Assembly (NCBI GenBank): GCA_025928585.1
Contig: JAICJG010000004.1
Location: forward strand, 1-57,968
DNA: 57,968 nucleotides
Source: Rhodanobacteraceae bacterium
GTDB lineage: Bacteria > Pseudomonadota > Gammaproteobacteria > Xanthomonadales > Rhodanobacteraceae
Direction of reading: 5' to 3'
Part shown: one piece after another, positions 1 to 7,183 of the stretch
Layout: each line of letters starts with the position of its first letter
Position numbering within the stretch: the first letter of the stretch is position 1
Program-made: the position numbers and the translations under genes
The notes under the pieces: model-generated
The model's input: the letters and a program-made list of their open reading frames with translations, nothing else
What the model was told of the DNA's origin: nothing
The model's database searches: none

Positions 1-1035
1 CGCAATGCCGAGATCGACGTGCGGGTGTTTGGTGAGGGTGAGGTTCTGGCCGTCGAACCCGGCGTTCAGCCCCGGCTCGGCCTTGCAGGCCGCGACGATC
101 GCGCGGATCAGCCGTGCGGTGATGTCCTGTTTGCCTGGCCACTGGTGCAGGTCGGCATCGTCGACCAGCGTGGTCTGCACCACTTCGGCGTGCGCTTGTG
201 CCATCACGCGCGCCATGTTGCGGCGCACGCCCTTCAACTGTTCGGGCTGGCCGGTCGCCTGCACGGAGGGCGGCGTCGTGCGCATCGGCTTGCCGGATTG
301 CGACAACGTGCTTCGCTGCTCTTCCCTTCTCCCTCCGGGAGAAGGTGACCGAAGGCCGGATGAGGGTACGATTCTTGCCGAACCCTCACCCCCAGCCCCT
401 CTCCCGGAGAGAGATGGGAGCGAAGCGGTACCGGAAGCGGCGGCGTTCTTGACGTCCTGCATCGTGACCACGCCACCCGCGCCCGTGGCCTGCACGCGCG
501 CGAGATCGACCTTCAATTTCCTCGCCATCGCGCGCACCGCCGGCACGGCCTTGACGCCACCGATGCTGCCCGGCTGTTCCGTGCGCACTTCGTTGCTGCT
601 CGACACCGCACCGACCACCGTGCCTTCGTCCTCACGGTCGGCGGTGCCGCCCTTCTTGATCTCGCCACCCTCGTCCGACGCGATCACCTTGTCCCCGTTG
701 GCCGGGGCCGGCGCTCCGGCGCCTTTCTCCGGCTGCGCGGGCGCGTGATGATGCCCGCCCGCCGCGTTCTCGGCGCGCTGCTTGCCCTTGGGGTCGAGTT
801 CGAACTCGGCCAGCGGCGCACCGGTGTTGATCACGTCGCCCGCGGCGCCGTGCTGCTTGAGCAGCTTGCCGGTGAACGGCGATGGCACTTCCACCACGGC
901 CTTGGCGGTTTCCATCGACACCAGCGGCGCGTCCAGCTTGACGCTGTCGCCTTCCTTCACCAGCCATTCGACGATGGTGGCGTCGGGCAGGCCTTCGCCG
1001 AGGTCGGGGAGATGGAATGTCTTGTTGTCGGCCAT
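1..1035 (-). CDS. pdhC: Dihydrolipoamide acyltransferase (E2) of a 2-oxoacid dehydrogenase complex, 3' end missing
   Basis: E2 transfers the acyl group from E1 to CoA on a swinging lipoyl arm in the cytoplasm. The 345 visible codons run off the left edge, so most of the catalytic domain is missing. One lipoyl domain covers about residues 1-80, with the attachment lysine at K45 in the motif ETAKA (usually ETDKA). A peripheral subunit-binding domain follows at about 160-198. The catalytic domain starts near residue 258 at LKGVRRNMARVM. About 32 residues (207-238) between these last two domains are encoded by a palindromic repeat read in frame. The ATG at 1035 gives a family-like N-terminus but overlaps the upstream gene by 79 bases. 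Gene order (E1 alpha, E1 beta, unrelated gene, E2) assigns it to this complex. Pyruvate or branched-chain 2-oxoacid specificity cannot be decided here. Confidence 0.9.
   Translation of the reverse strand, partial: MADNKTFHLPDLGEGLPDATIVEWLVKEGDSVKLDAPLVSMETAKAVVEVPSPFTGKLLKQHGAAGDVINTGAPLAEFELDPKGKQRAENAAGGHHHAPAQPEKGAGAPAPANGDKVIASDEGGEIKKGGTADREDEGTVVGAVSSSNEVRTEQPGSIGGVKAVPAVRAMARKLKVDLARVQATGAGGVVTMQDVKNAAASGTASLPSLSGRGAGGEGSARIVPSSGLRSPSPGGRREEQRSTLSQSGKPMRTTPPSVQATGQPEQLKGVRRNMARVMAQAHAEVVQTTLVDDADLHQWPGKQDITARLIRAIVAACKAEPGLNAGFDGQNLTLTKHPHVDLGIA
321..417. repeat. REP-like palindromic element inside the E2 gene
   Basis: Two imperfect hairpins of the type ccctctcccggagag and cttctccctccgggagaagg flank a short spacer. 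The same two-part design (ctctccc-type hairpin, spacer, then accctcatccggcc and a second hairpin) occurs between genes at 19060-19184, with a related half-element at 30949-30993. Here it lies within coding sequence, on the interdomain linker of E2, and is open in the E2 frame. Such elements are normally intergenic. Confidence 0.8.
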
Positions 1036-1499
1036 GACTGCCTCTGCGAATGAGTGTTAGCGACGAACTTTCTGGGGTGCAAAACTTGTTGCAGCATCAA
1101 GACGTACACGACCCTCGTCTTGAGCGAAGTGCCCCAAGGCACCTGAATTGTCTCTTGGGTCACCTTTCCCACGTAATCGGCTTCTACTTGCTGAAGGGTT
1201 CTTGTATCCAAGCGATCGACATAGATGTCTTTGAGGAAATCCGTTCCAGTATCGGGATAGTTGATCAGGAGAACGTATCTACCGTTGTCGCTTTTGTCAT
1301 CACAGGGATGGATGAACGATCCGTGTGGAGGAGCCCAAACCCAGCACGCATGAACTAACACTACCTTTCCCAAAAACGCCGATTCATGCTGCGTCAAATA
1401 TCTGATATCCACTCTTGGCGGGGCATTGGAAGCCGTGCACGCCAGCGGCAACCACAACAGCATGGCGACAACCCACGACGCCAGCGGTGTGTTTCTCAT
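957..1499 (-). CDS. Hypothetical secreted or lipid-anchored protein within the dehydrogenase operon
   Basis: I do not recognise this family. The 180-residue product begins with a signal peptide: RNT, then a hydrophobic run ending LPLAC near residue 21. This could be a poor lipobox or a signal peptidase I site shortly after. The mature part contains VLVHACWVWAPPHG and HPCDD, so it has a few cysteines. The ATG directly follows the E1 beta stop codon (TAG-ATG, no gap). The last 26 codons overlap the start of E2 in another frame. Base composition is visibly lower in GC than the neighbours, which suggests a later arrival. An extracytoplasmic protein has no obvious role in a cytoplasmic dehydrogenase. 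The C-terminal ~30 residues may be read-through into E2 sequence rather than original protein. Confidence 0.6.
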   Translation of the reverse strand: MRNTPLASWVVAMLLWLPLACTASNAPPRVDIRYLTQHESAFLGKVVLVHACWVWAPPHGSFIHPCDDKSDNGRYVLLINYPDTGTDFLKDIYVDRLDTRTLQQVEADYVGKVTQETIQVPWGTSLKTRVVYVLMLQQVLHPRKFVANTHSQRQSWPTTRHSISPTSAKACPTPPSSNGW

Positions 1500-2480
1500 C
1501 TAACCCGCCGCCAGCGTCCGCTTCGCCGCATCCACGATGCGCGCGGTGCTGGGCAACTGTTTCATCTCGAGGCGATACAACGGCGTGTGCACATCCCAGC
1601 CGCTGACGCGTGCGACCGGCGCCAGCAGGTCGTAGATGCACTCCTCGGCGATGCGCGCGGCGATCTCGGCACCAAAACCGGCGGTCTTCGGGGCTTCCTG
1701 CACGATCACGCAGCGGCCGGTCTTCTGCACCGATTCGGCGATGGTGTCGAAGTCGAGCGGCGTCAGCGTCGCGACGTCGATCACCTCGGCTGATATGCCT
1801 TCGTGCGCCAGCGCGTCGGCGGCTTCGAGACACTCCTTCACCTGCGCGCCCCAGGTCACCAGCGTGATGTCGGTGCCGTCGCGAAGCACGAAGCACACGT
1901 CCAGCGGCAGCGCCTCGCCGTCGTCCGGCACCTCTTCCTTGTACTGGCGGTAGATGCGCTTGGGCTCGAAGAACACGACCGGATCGGGATCGCGGATCGC
2001 GGCGAGCAGCAAACCGTAGGCACGCGCAGGCGACGACGGCAGCACCACGCGCAGACCCGGCACGTTGGTGAACAGGTGTTCGTTGGCTTCCGAATGATGT
2101 TCGGGCGCGTGGATCCCGCCGCCCCACGGCGCGCGGAACACCGCCGGGCAGGTGATGCGCCCGCGGGTGCGGTTGCGCATGCGCGCGGCGTGGCAGCAGA
2201 TCTGCTCCATCATCGGATAGATGAAGCCCTCGAACTGCGCCTCGGCGATCGGCTTCATGCCCTGCGCGGCGAGACCGACGGTGAGGCCGGCGATGGTGGT
2301 CTCGTCCAGCGGCGTGTCGAACACGCGCCATTCGCCGAACTTGTCCGACAAGCCCTGCGTGGCGCGGAACACCCCGCCGTTGACGCCGACGTCCTCGCCC
2401 AGCACGACGACGGATGGGTCGTGCTTCATTTCGTAGGCGAGCGCCTGGGTCACGCCTTCGATAAGGGTAATGGCGGCCAT
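1500..2480 (-). CDS. pdhB: 2-oxoacid dehydrogenase E1 component, beta subunit
   Basis: The beta subunit pairs with the alpha subunit encoded just upstream to form the thiamine-diphosphate E1 decarboxylase. At 326 residues it is full length. It begins MAAITLIEG, and the cofactor-contacting glutamate is seen in VVVLGEDVG (E29). The transketolase-like pyrimidine-binding domain occupies roughly residues 4-180, including APWGGGIHAPEHHSE. The C-terminal transketolase domain spans about 195-315. Its ATG overlaps the stop of the alpha gene (TGATG), so the two are probably coupled. The beta sequence is of the pyruvate/branched-chain type and does not by itself fix the substrate. Confidence 0.93.
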   Translation of the reverse strand: MAAITLIEGVTQALAYEMKHDPSVVVLGEDVGVNGGVFRATQGLSDKFGEWRVFDTPLDETTIAGLTVGLAAQGMKPIAEAQFEGFIYPMMEQICCHAARMRNRTRGRITCPAVFRAPWGGGIHAPEHHSEANEHLFTNVPGLRVVLPSSPARAYGLLLAAIRDPDPVVFFEPKRIYRQYKEEVPDDGEALPLDVCFVLRDGTDITLVTWGAQVKECLEAADALAHEGISAEVIDVATLTPLDFDTIAESVQKTGRCVIVQEAPKTAGFGAEIAARIAEECIYDLLAPVARVSGWDVHTPLYRLEMKQLPSTARIVDAAKRTLAAG

Positions 2481-3565
2481 CAGTGCGCTCCCTTCTCGAG
2501 CGCCATCGCCTCGTCACGCTGCTTCAGCAAGTCAGCAGGCAATTCGGCGAACGTGTAATCGAAGATCGCCGTGACGGGCTGGGCCTTGGTTTCGAGGTAC
2601 GCATTCACTTCGTTGTCCATCCAGTCGTCGCACTCGGCCTGGAGTTTGTCTTCCTTCTTCTTGTTCCAGGCCTTCTTCGATTCCAGCCAGGTACGCAGGC
2701 GCTTCACCGGATCCTTGGTCCACGCGTCCTCGACCTCCTCCTTGCCGCGATAGCGCCGCGCGTCGTCGGCGGTGGTGTGATCGCCCAGGCGGTACGTGAC
2801 GCACTCGACCACGCTGCCGCCCTGGCCCGCGCGCGCGCGTTCGACCGCGTCGGTCATCGCCTTCTTGACCGCGATGATGTCGTTGCCGTCCACCTGGATG
2901 CAGTAGAGGCCTGCCGCGATACCCTTCTGCGCCAGCGTGCGGGCGCCGGACTGGATCTTGCGCGGCACCGAAATCGCCCACTGGTTGTTGACGATCGCGG
3001 CGACCAGCGGCAGGTCGCGGGCGCCGGCCACGTTGATCGCACCGTAGAAGTCGGCCTTGGACGAGCCGCCATCGCCGATGGTGCACACCGCGACGCGCTT
3101 CTCCCTGCGGATCTTGAATGCCAGCGCGGAGCCGGCCGCATGCAGGCACTGGGTGCCGATCGGCACCGACCACGCGAAGTCGTGCTTGGCGGGCTCGTTC
3201 TGGAAATCGTTGCCGCGTTCGTCGCCGCCCCAGTACATGTACACGTCGCGCGGGCGCACGCCGCGGTACAACTGCGCGCCGTACTCGCGGTAGCTTGGCG
3301 CGAGCACGTCCTCGGGCTTCAGCGCGCTGCCGATGCCGACATGGGTGGCTTCGTGGCCGAGGCACGACGCGTAGGTCCCGAGCTTGCCGGTGCGCTGCAG
3401 CGCAATCGACTTGGTGTCGAACACGCGCGTCGACACCATCAGCTTGTAGAGCTCGACCAACTGGTCGATGTCCCGGGCGAAGTCGGGCAGGTCCTTGCGT
3501 ACCTGCTTGCCCTCGGGATCGAGGTATTGCAGGTATTCGATTTCGAACTTGGCGGCGATGGGCAC
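2480..3565 (-). CDS. pdhA: 2-oxoacid dehydrogenase E1 component, alpha subunit
   Basis: The alpha subunit binds thiamine diphosphate and decarboxylates the 2-oxoacid. I chose the GTG at 3565 (361 residues) because GGGAGAAA lies six bases upstream. The longer reading adds 30 arginine-rich residues unlike the family. The thiamine diphosphate motif starts at GDGGSSKADF (D165) and ends about 30 residues later at IVNNQW. The motif GKLGTYASCLGHEA, about residues 60-75, is typical of E1 alpha. The gene starts the operon, with E1 beta overlapping its stop by one base. A second, homodimeric pyruvate dehydrogenase E1 (aceE) lies at the other end of the window. This complex may therefore serve branched-chain or other 2-oxoacids rather than bulk pyruvate. 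Confidence 0.92.
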   Translation of the reverse strand: MPIAAKFEIEYLQYLDPEGKQVRKDLPDFARDIDQLVELYKLMVSTRVFDTKSIALQRTGKLGTYASCLGHEATHVGIGSALKPEDVLAPSYREYGAQLYRGVRPRDVYMYWGGDERGNDFQNEPAKHDFAWSVPIGTQCLHAAGSALAFKIRREKRVAVCTIGDGGSSKADFYGAINVAGARDLPLVAAIVNNQWAISVPRKIQSGARTLAQKGIAAGLYCIQVDGNDIIAVKKAMTDAVERARAGQGGSVVECVTYRLGDHTTADDARRYRGKEEVEDAWTKDPVKRLRTWLESKKAWNKKKEDKLQAECDDWMDNEVNAYLETKAQPVTAIFDYTFAELPADLLKQRDEAMALEKGAH

Positions 3566-3938
3566 GGGTTTCTCCCGGTCGTGAAACGGAGGTTCGATGC
3601 GACGGAGCCAACGAGGCCCGGCGACCGCTGCCCGCGCAGCCACGCATCGGCGCAAGCAGGCCGCCCATTATCGCATGCATGCATCCATATCCGCAGGTCA
3701 TACCCCCGCTCCGCGCATGCTGCGATGCAACACGCGCGCGACTCGCGGTTTGACCACCGTCAACGCGCATCGCCGCCGCATCCGCCAGCATGGCAGGCCC
3801 GCGGGCGGGACGTTCCGCTACGCTTGCCCGCATCGAGCGCCGACCGCGGCGCGACGCGACCTTCCGCGCATGGCGCGGGAACGGCCGCGAAAACCCGACC
3901 TTTCCACGACAGCGCATCGAACAGGACCCACCGCAAAC
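3566..3938. other. Divergent intergenic region between pdhA and kynA
   Basis: These 373 bases separate the two divergent genes and must hold both promoters. The kynA frame stays open upstream of its start, but the predicted peptide is arginine-rich and has no family resemblance. I see no convincing paired -35/-10 sequence. The one clear feature is the symmetric site at 3750-3763. Confidence 0.6.
3750..3763. promoter_or_regulatory. Palindrome TTGAC-N4-GTCAA, possible FNR/CRP-family site
   Basis: The sequence ttgaccaccgtcaa is a perfect inverted repeat with a four-base centre. It differs from the FNR consensus TTGAT-N4-ATCAA by one symmetric substitution in each arm. An FNR-type regulator is encoded at 10902. 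The site lies 187-200 bases upstream of pdhA and a similar distance upstream of kynA. A chance palindrome is possible. Confidence 0.3.
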
Positions 3939-4793
3939 ATGAGCGACAGCAACCGCCGCGAACTCGAAGCCGGCATCCAGCGCGATCTGTCCGGCCGCAT
4001 GACGTATGCGAGCTATCTGCAGCTCGACACGCTGCTGTCGGCCCAGCGTCCCGTTTCGGAGCCCGCCTATCACGACGAGATGCTGTTCATCGTGCAACAC
4101 CAGGTCGCCGAATTGTGGTTGAAGCTGGTAATCCACGAGCTGCACGCCATCATCGGCGACCTCGATGCGGATCACCCGGACCAGGCGCTGAAGAAACTCG
4201 CGCGCGTCAAACGCGTCCAGGACCAGTTGTTCAACGAATGGGCGGTGCTCGAAACCATGACGCCGCACGAATACCTGAAGTTCCGCGATGCGCTGGGGCC
4301 CTCCTCGGGCTTCCAGTCGTTGCAGTACCGCACCGTGGAATTCCTGCTCGGCAACAAGCACGCCGACATGCTGGCGGTGTTCGCGCACGACGCCAGCGCG
4401 CACCAGCAGTTGCGCGCGACGCTGGAAGCGCCGAGCCTCTACGACGCGGCGCTGCGGTGGATGGCGCGCCGCGGGCACGCAGTCCCCCAGGCCATCCTCG
4501 TGCGCGACGTGCGCGAAGGCTGGAAGCACCACGAATCGCTACTGCCGGTGTTCCAGCGCATCTACGAGGCACCGGAGGCGTACTGGTCCGAATACGAGCT
4601 GTGCGAAACGCTGGTGGACGTCGAGGAGAATTTCCAGATGTGGCGGTTCCGCCACATGAAGGCGGTGGAGCGAATCATCGGTCATCGGCCCGGCACCGGC
4701 GGATCCACGGGCGTCGGATTCCTCAAGAAGGCGCTCGACCTCACCTTCTTCCCCGAACTCCTGGAAGTCCGCACCCGGATCCGGCCGGGCTGA
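3939..4793 (+). CDS. kynA: Tryptophan 2,3-dioxygenase
   Basis: A haem enzyme that opens the indole ring of tryptophan to N-formylkynurenine, the first step of the kynurenine pathway. The start at 3939 gives MSDSNRREL and 284 residues, matching the family length. Earlier in-frame starts add an arginine-rich leader. The active-site histidine is in [12 protein letters not shown] (H54). The proximal haem histidine is in [12 protein letters not shown] (H239). The loop [16 protein letters not shown] closes over the substrate. No other kynurenine-pathway gene (formamidase, kynureninase) is nearby. The gene is followed by a peptide transporter and then the tyrosine-degradation genes, so aromatic amino acid catabolism is grouped here. 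No SD-like sequence stands out before the start. Confidence 0.95.
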   Translation: MSDSNRRELEAGIQRDLSGRMTYASYLQLDTLLSAQRPVSEPAYHDEMLFIVQHQVAELWLKLVIHELHAIIGDLDADHPDQALKKLARVKRVQDQLFNEWAVLETMTPHEYLKFRDALGPSSGFQSLQYRTVEFLLGNKHADMLAVFAHDASAHQQLRATLEAPSLYDAALRWMARRGHAVPQAILVRDVREGWKHHESLLPVFQRIYEAPEAYWSEYELCETLVDVEENFQMWRFRHMKAVERIIGHRPGTGGSTGVGFLKKALDLTFFPELLEVRTRIRPG

Positions 4794-4950
4794 TCCATGC
4801 ACGGCAACACCGGGATCGGCGGCTCCCGGCATGTATTCGCGGCAACTGCGGCCCGCAGGGGCAAGATCGCGCGGACGAACCGGCTTGCGGCACCTTGGGC
4901 CACGCGACCCAGGCGTCGCTTCCGTTGAAACGCTTTGGGGTGGGCAAGCC

Positions 4951-6462
4951 ATGATCGAAGCCATCGACAACACGACCTTGCCGGATGCGCCGGAATTTCC
5001 GCAATGGTTCGGCCATCCGCGGCCGCTGTGGATGCTGTTCATGACCGAGTTCTGGGAGCGTTTCGCGTTCTACAGCGTGAGCTGGGCGCTGGCGCTCTAC
5101 ATCGTGCAGCAGTTCTATCATGGCGACCCCTCCGGCCAGGCCTGGGCGAGCCGGATCTTCGGCGCCTACACCGCGCTGATCTACGGCACCTGCATCTTCG
5201 GCGGCTGGGTCGCGGATCGGGTGATCGGCTACCAGCGCACCATCCTCGTGGGCGCGCTGGTGATGGCGGCGGGGCTGTTCGTGCTGATGCTGCCCAGCCG
5301 CGCGATGCTGCTGCTCGGCCTCTCGCTGGTAATCGTCGGTGATGGGTTGTTCAAGCCCAACATCTCGACGATGGTGGGCCAATTGTACGGCCGCGACGAT
5401 CCGCGTCGCGACCGCGGCTTCACCCTCTTCTACATGGGCATCAACGCGGGCGCGCTGGTCGCACCGCTCCTGACCGGATGGCTGGCGACGTACTTCACGG
5501 CCAATCCGATGCAGCAGAATTTCCGGCTGGTGTTCGCCGCCGCCGGCGTGGGCATGCTGGTAGGCCTTGCGTGGTTCTGGTTCGGGCGCCGCCGCCTGCA
5601 GCAGGTCGGCCGGCCCGCGCCGGGCGCCGGAAGCATTGCCCGGGTCGGCTGGGTGGTGCTGGGGGCGATCGCGGCGGTGCCGCTGATCTGGCTGCTGCTT
5701 TCGCGGGTCGGCGCGGATGGCCTGCAGTGGCTGCTGGGACTGCTATTCCTCGCCGTCGCGACGATGCTGCTGGTGGAAGCCGCACGCGTCGATCGGGTGC
5801 AGGTGCATCGGGTCCTCGCGATGCTGATCATCTTCGCCTTCAACGTGCTGTTCTGGATGTTCTATTACCAGTTCGGCACCTCGTTCAACTTCCTCGCCGA
5901 GAACATCGTGGACCGGGTGATGCCCGGCGGCTGGGTGTTTCCCGTCGGCTGGTTCCAGTCGGTAACGCCGCTCGCGATCATCGTGTTGGCGCCGCTGGTG
6001 ACGCTCGCGTGGGCCTGGCTCGACCGGCGCCGGATCGAGCCGTCGATTCCACGCAAGTTCGGCCTCGGGCTCGTCTTCAACGGCTTGGGATTCCTGGTGC
6101 TGATGTTCGCACTCTCGAAACTGCTCGGCGCGAACGACCTGATCCCCTTCTGGCCGCTGGTGCTGTGCTACGTGCTGCAGACCCTCGGCGAGCTGTGCCT
6201 GTCGCCGATCGGTTTGTCGATGGTGACCAAGCTGGCGCCACCGCGGCTGGTCGGCTTCGCGATGGGCGGCTGGTTCCTGTCGCTGGCGGTCGGCGGCAAC
6301 CTGTCCGGGCTGTTCGCCAGCCGCATCGCCGGCAGCGGCGGCATGACGGTCGGCTCGGCGCTGGCGGGATTCACGTTCGGCTTCTGGCTGCTGCTGGGCG
6401 CCGGGGTGCTGCTGCTGCTGGTCTCGCCCCTGGTCAACCGCCTGATGCACGGGGTTCGCTGA
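4951..6462 (+). CDS. POT/PTR family proton-coupled oligopeptide transporter
   Basis: A 503-residue inner-membrane protein of the major facilitator fold, expected to import di- and tripeptides with protons. The family motif ExxERF is present at E33-F-W-E36-R37-F38, followed by a first helix around YSVSWALALYIV. The first PTR signature lies near GGWVADRVIGYQRT and the second near FYMGINAGALVAPLL. About 14 hydrophobic segments can be counted. The ATG at 4951 places the ExxERF motif at the usual distance from the N-terminus; the longer frame starting at 4831 has no family similarity at its N-terminus. Its 3' end overlaps the convergent marR gene by 29 bases. Position beside amino acid catabolic genes fits peptide uptake as a nitrogen and carbon source. 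Confidence 0.9.
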   Translation: MIEAIDNTTLPDAPEFPQWFGHPRPLWMLFMTEFWERFAFYSVSWALALYIVQQFYHGDPSGQAWASRIFGAYTALIYGTCIFGGWVADRVIGYQRTILVGALVMAAGLFVLMLPSRAMLLLGLSLVIVGDGLFKPNISTMVGQLYGRDDPRRDRGFTLFYMGINAGALVAPLLTGWLATYFTANPMQQNFRLVFAAAGVGMLVGLAWFWFGRRRLQQVGRPAPGAGSIARVGWVVLGAIAAVPLIWLLLSRVGADGLQWLLGLLFLAVATMLLVEAARVDRVQVHRVLAMLIIFAFNVLFWMFYYQFGTSFNFLAENIVDRVMPGGWVFPVGWFQSVTPLAIIVLAPLVTLAWAWLDRRRIEPSIPRKFGLGLVFNGLGFLVLMFALSKLLGANDLIPFWPLVLCYVLQTLGELCLSPIGLSMVTKLAPPRLVGFAMGGWFLSLAVGGNLSGLFASRIAGSGGMTVGSALAGFTFGFWLLLGAGVLLLLVSPLVNRLMHGVR

Positions 6463-6907
6463 CTTCGTTCGCCGCCATCAGCTTGTCGAGGATGCGGCCC
6501 AGCCAGTCACGCTCTTCTTCACTCAGGGTGGCGACGAACTCGCGCTCGTGCCGGCGCGCCAGCGGCGCCACCGCATCGTGGATGCGCCAGCCGGCCGCCG
6601 ACAGCCGCAATACCGAACGGCGCTTGTCGCCACGGTGCACGCGGCGCAACACGCGCCCGTTCGCCACCAGCCGCGCCAGCGCCCGGCTGATCGCCACCTT
6701 GTCCATCGCGGTAAGCCGCGCGACCTGCCGCGCCGACAGTCCTTCGCCGTCGTGGCGCGCCAGCACCGCCATCACGCGCCACTCGGTGGTGCCGAGGTCG
6801 AAGCGTTCCGCGTATTCCCGCGCGATCGCCTGGCTGACCGTGTTCGACACGATCGACAACTGGTACGGCACGAACTTTTCGAGCTCGATGGGCGCGTGGC
6901 GGGCCAT
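6434..6907 (-). CDS. MarR-family transcriptional regulator, likely controlling hpd
   Basis: A winged-helix dimeric repressor. From the ATG at 6907 it has 157 residues; an in-frame ATG at 6934 would add nine. I prefer 6907 because a likely promoter (-10 TACAAT at 6948-6943 on this strand) would start transcription near or after 6934, and a 20-bp palindrome covers that earlier start codon. The DNA-binding region runs from LGTTEWRVMAVLARHDG through SARQVARLTAMDKVAIS (recognition helix) to the wing RVHRGDKRRSV. The gene is divergent from hpd, so auto-repression and control of tyrosine catabolism are the natural reading; ligand and targets are inferred. Close MarR relatives are known to regulate homogentisate pathways in other proteobacteria. 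Confidence 0.88.
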   Translation of the reverse strand: MARHAPIELEKFVPYQLSIVSNTVSQAIAREYAERFDLGTTEWRVMAVLARHDGEGLSARQVARLTAMDKVAISRALARLVANGRVLRRVHRGDKRRSVLRLSAAGWRIHDAVAPLARRHEREFVATLSEEERDWLGRILDKLMAANEVSEPRASGG

Positions 6908-6918
6908 ACGGTCCGCGG

Positions 6919-6971
6919 TTGCAAATGGTTTCATTTGAAACTATTGTAATGACTGGTGGTGCGATCGTCCA
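6919..6971. promoter_or_regulatory. Predicted overlapping divergent promoters for marR and hpd
   Basis: Plus strand: TTGCAA, 17 bases, TATTGT (each hexamer 4/6 of consensus), reading toward hpd with a leader of roughly 230 bases. Minus strand: TGGACG, 17 bases, TACAAT (4/6 and 5/6), reading toward marR. Both have ideal spacing and share the palindrome at 6925-6944. The assignment is by eye only; no transcript start is known. Confidence 0.45.
6925..6944. promoter_or_regulatory. Palindromic operator between marR and hpd
   Basis: The 20-mer atggtttcatttgaaactat is a near-perfect palindrome with perfect inner arms GTTTCA/TGAAAC around TT. Its length and symmetry suit a MarR dimer. On the plus strand it fills most of the 17-base spacer between TTGCAA (6919-6924) and TATTGT (6942-6947). 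On the minus strand it begins just after TACAAT (6948-6943), which is preceded by TGGACG at 17 bases. A protein bound here would block both divergent promoters. Confidence 0.65.
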
Positions 6972-7183
6972 CGACCGCCGCTTCTGCGCCATGCCGTCGG
7001 GCCCCGGTCCGCCGCAGCGCAACGGCCGTCGATGGCGCGGGAAAGTCCTTGCGATCGCCCCGGGACCGCCACTTGATTCAGGATCGCTCGTGATCCAGGG
7101 CCGCCGTCAGGCCATCCCGTCCAGGCCATCCATGGCCTGGCCATTCACAAAAGCTCGCCTGCGCAGCACTTTCGGAGACGATC

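Noticed and set aside
5-748. Plus-strand open frame at the left edge
   Set aside because: Antisense to the E2 gene, whose lipoyl and subunit-binding domains are evident on the minus strand.
3597-3938. N-terminal extension of KynA by 114 residues
   Set aside because: Arginine-rich sequence without family similarity; the start at 3939 gives the normal length.
2483-4954. Plus-strand open frame of over 800 codons opposite pdhA and across kynA in another frame
   Set aside because: Overlaps two clear genes and has the composition of antisense translation.
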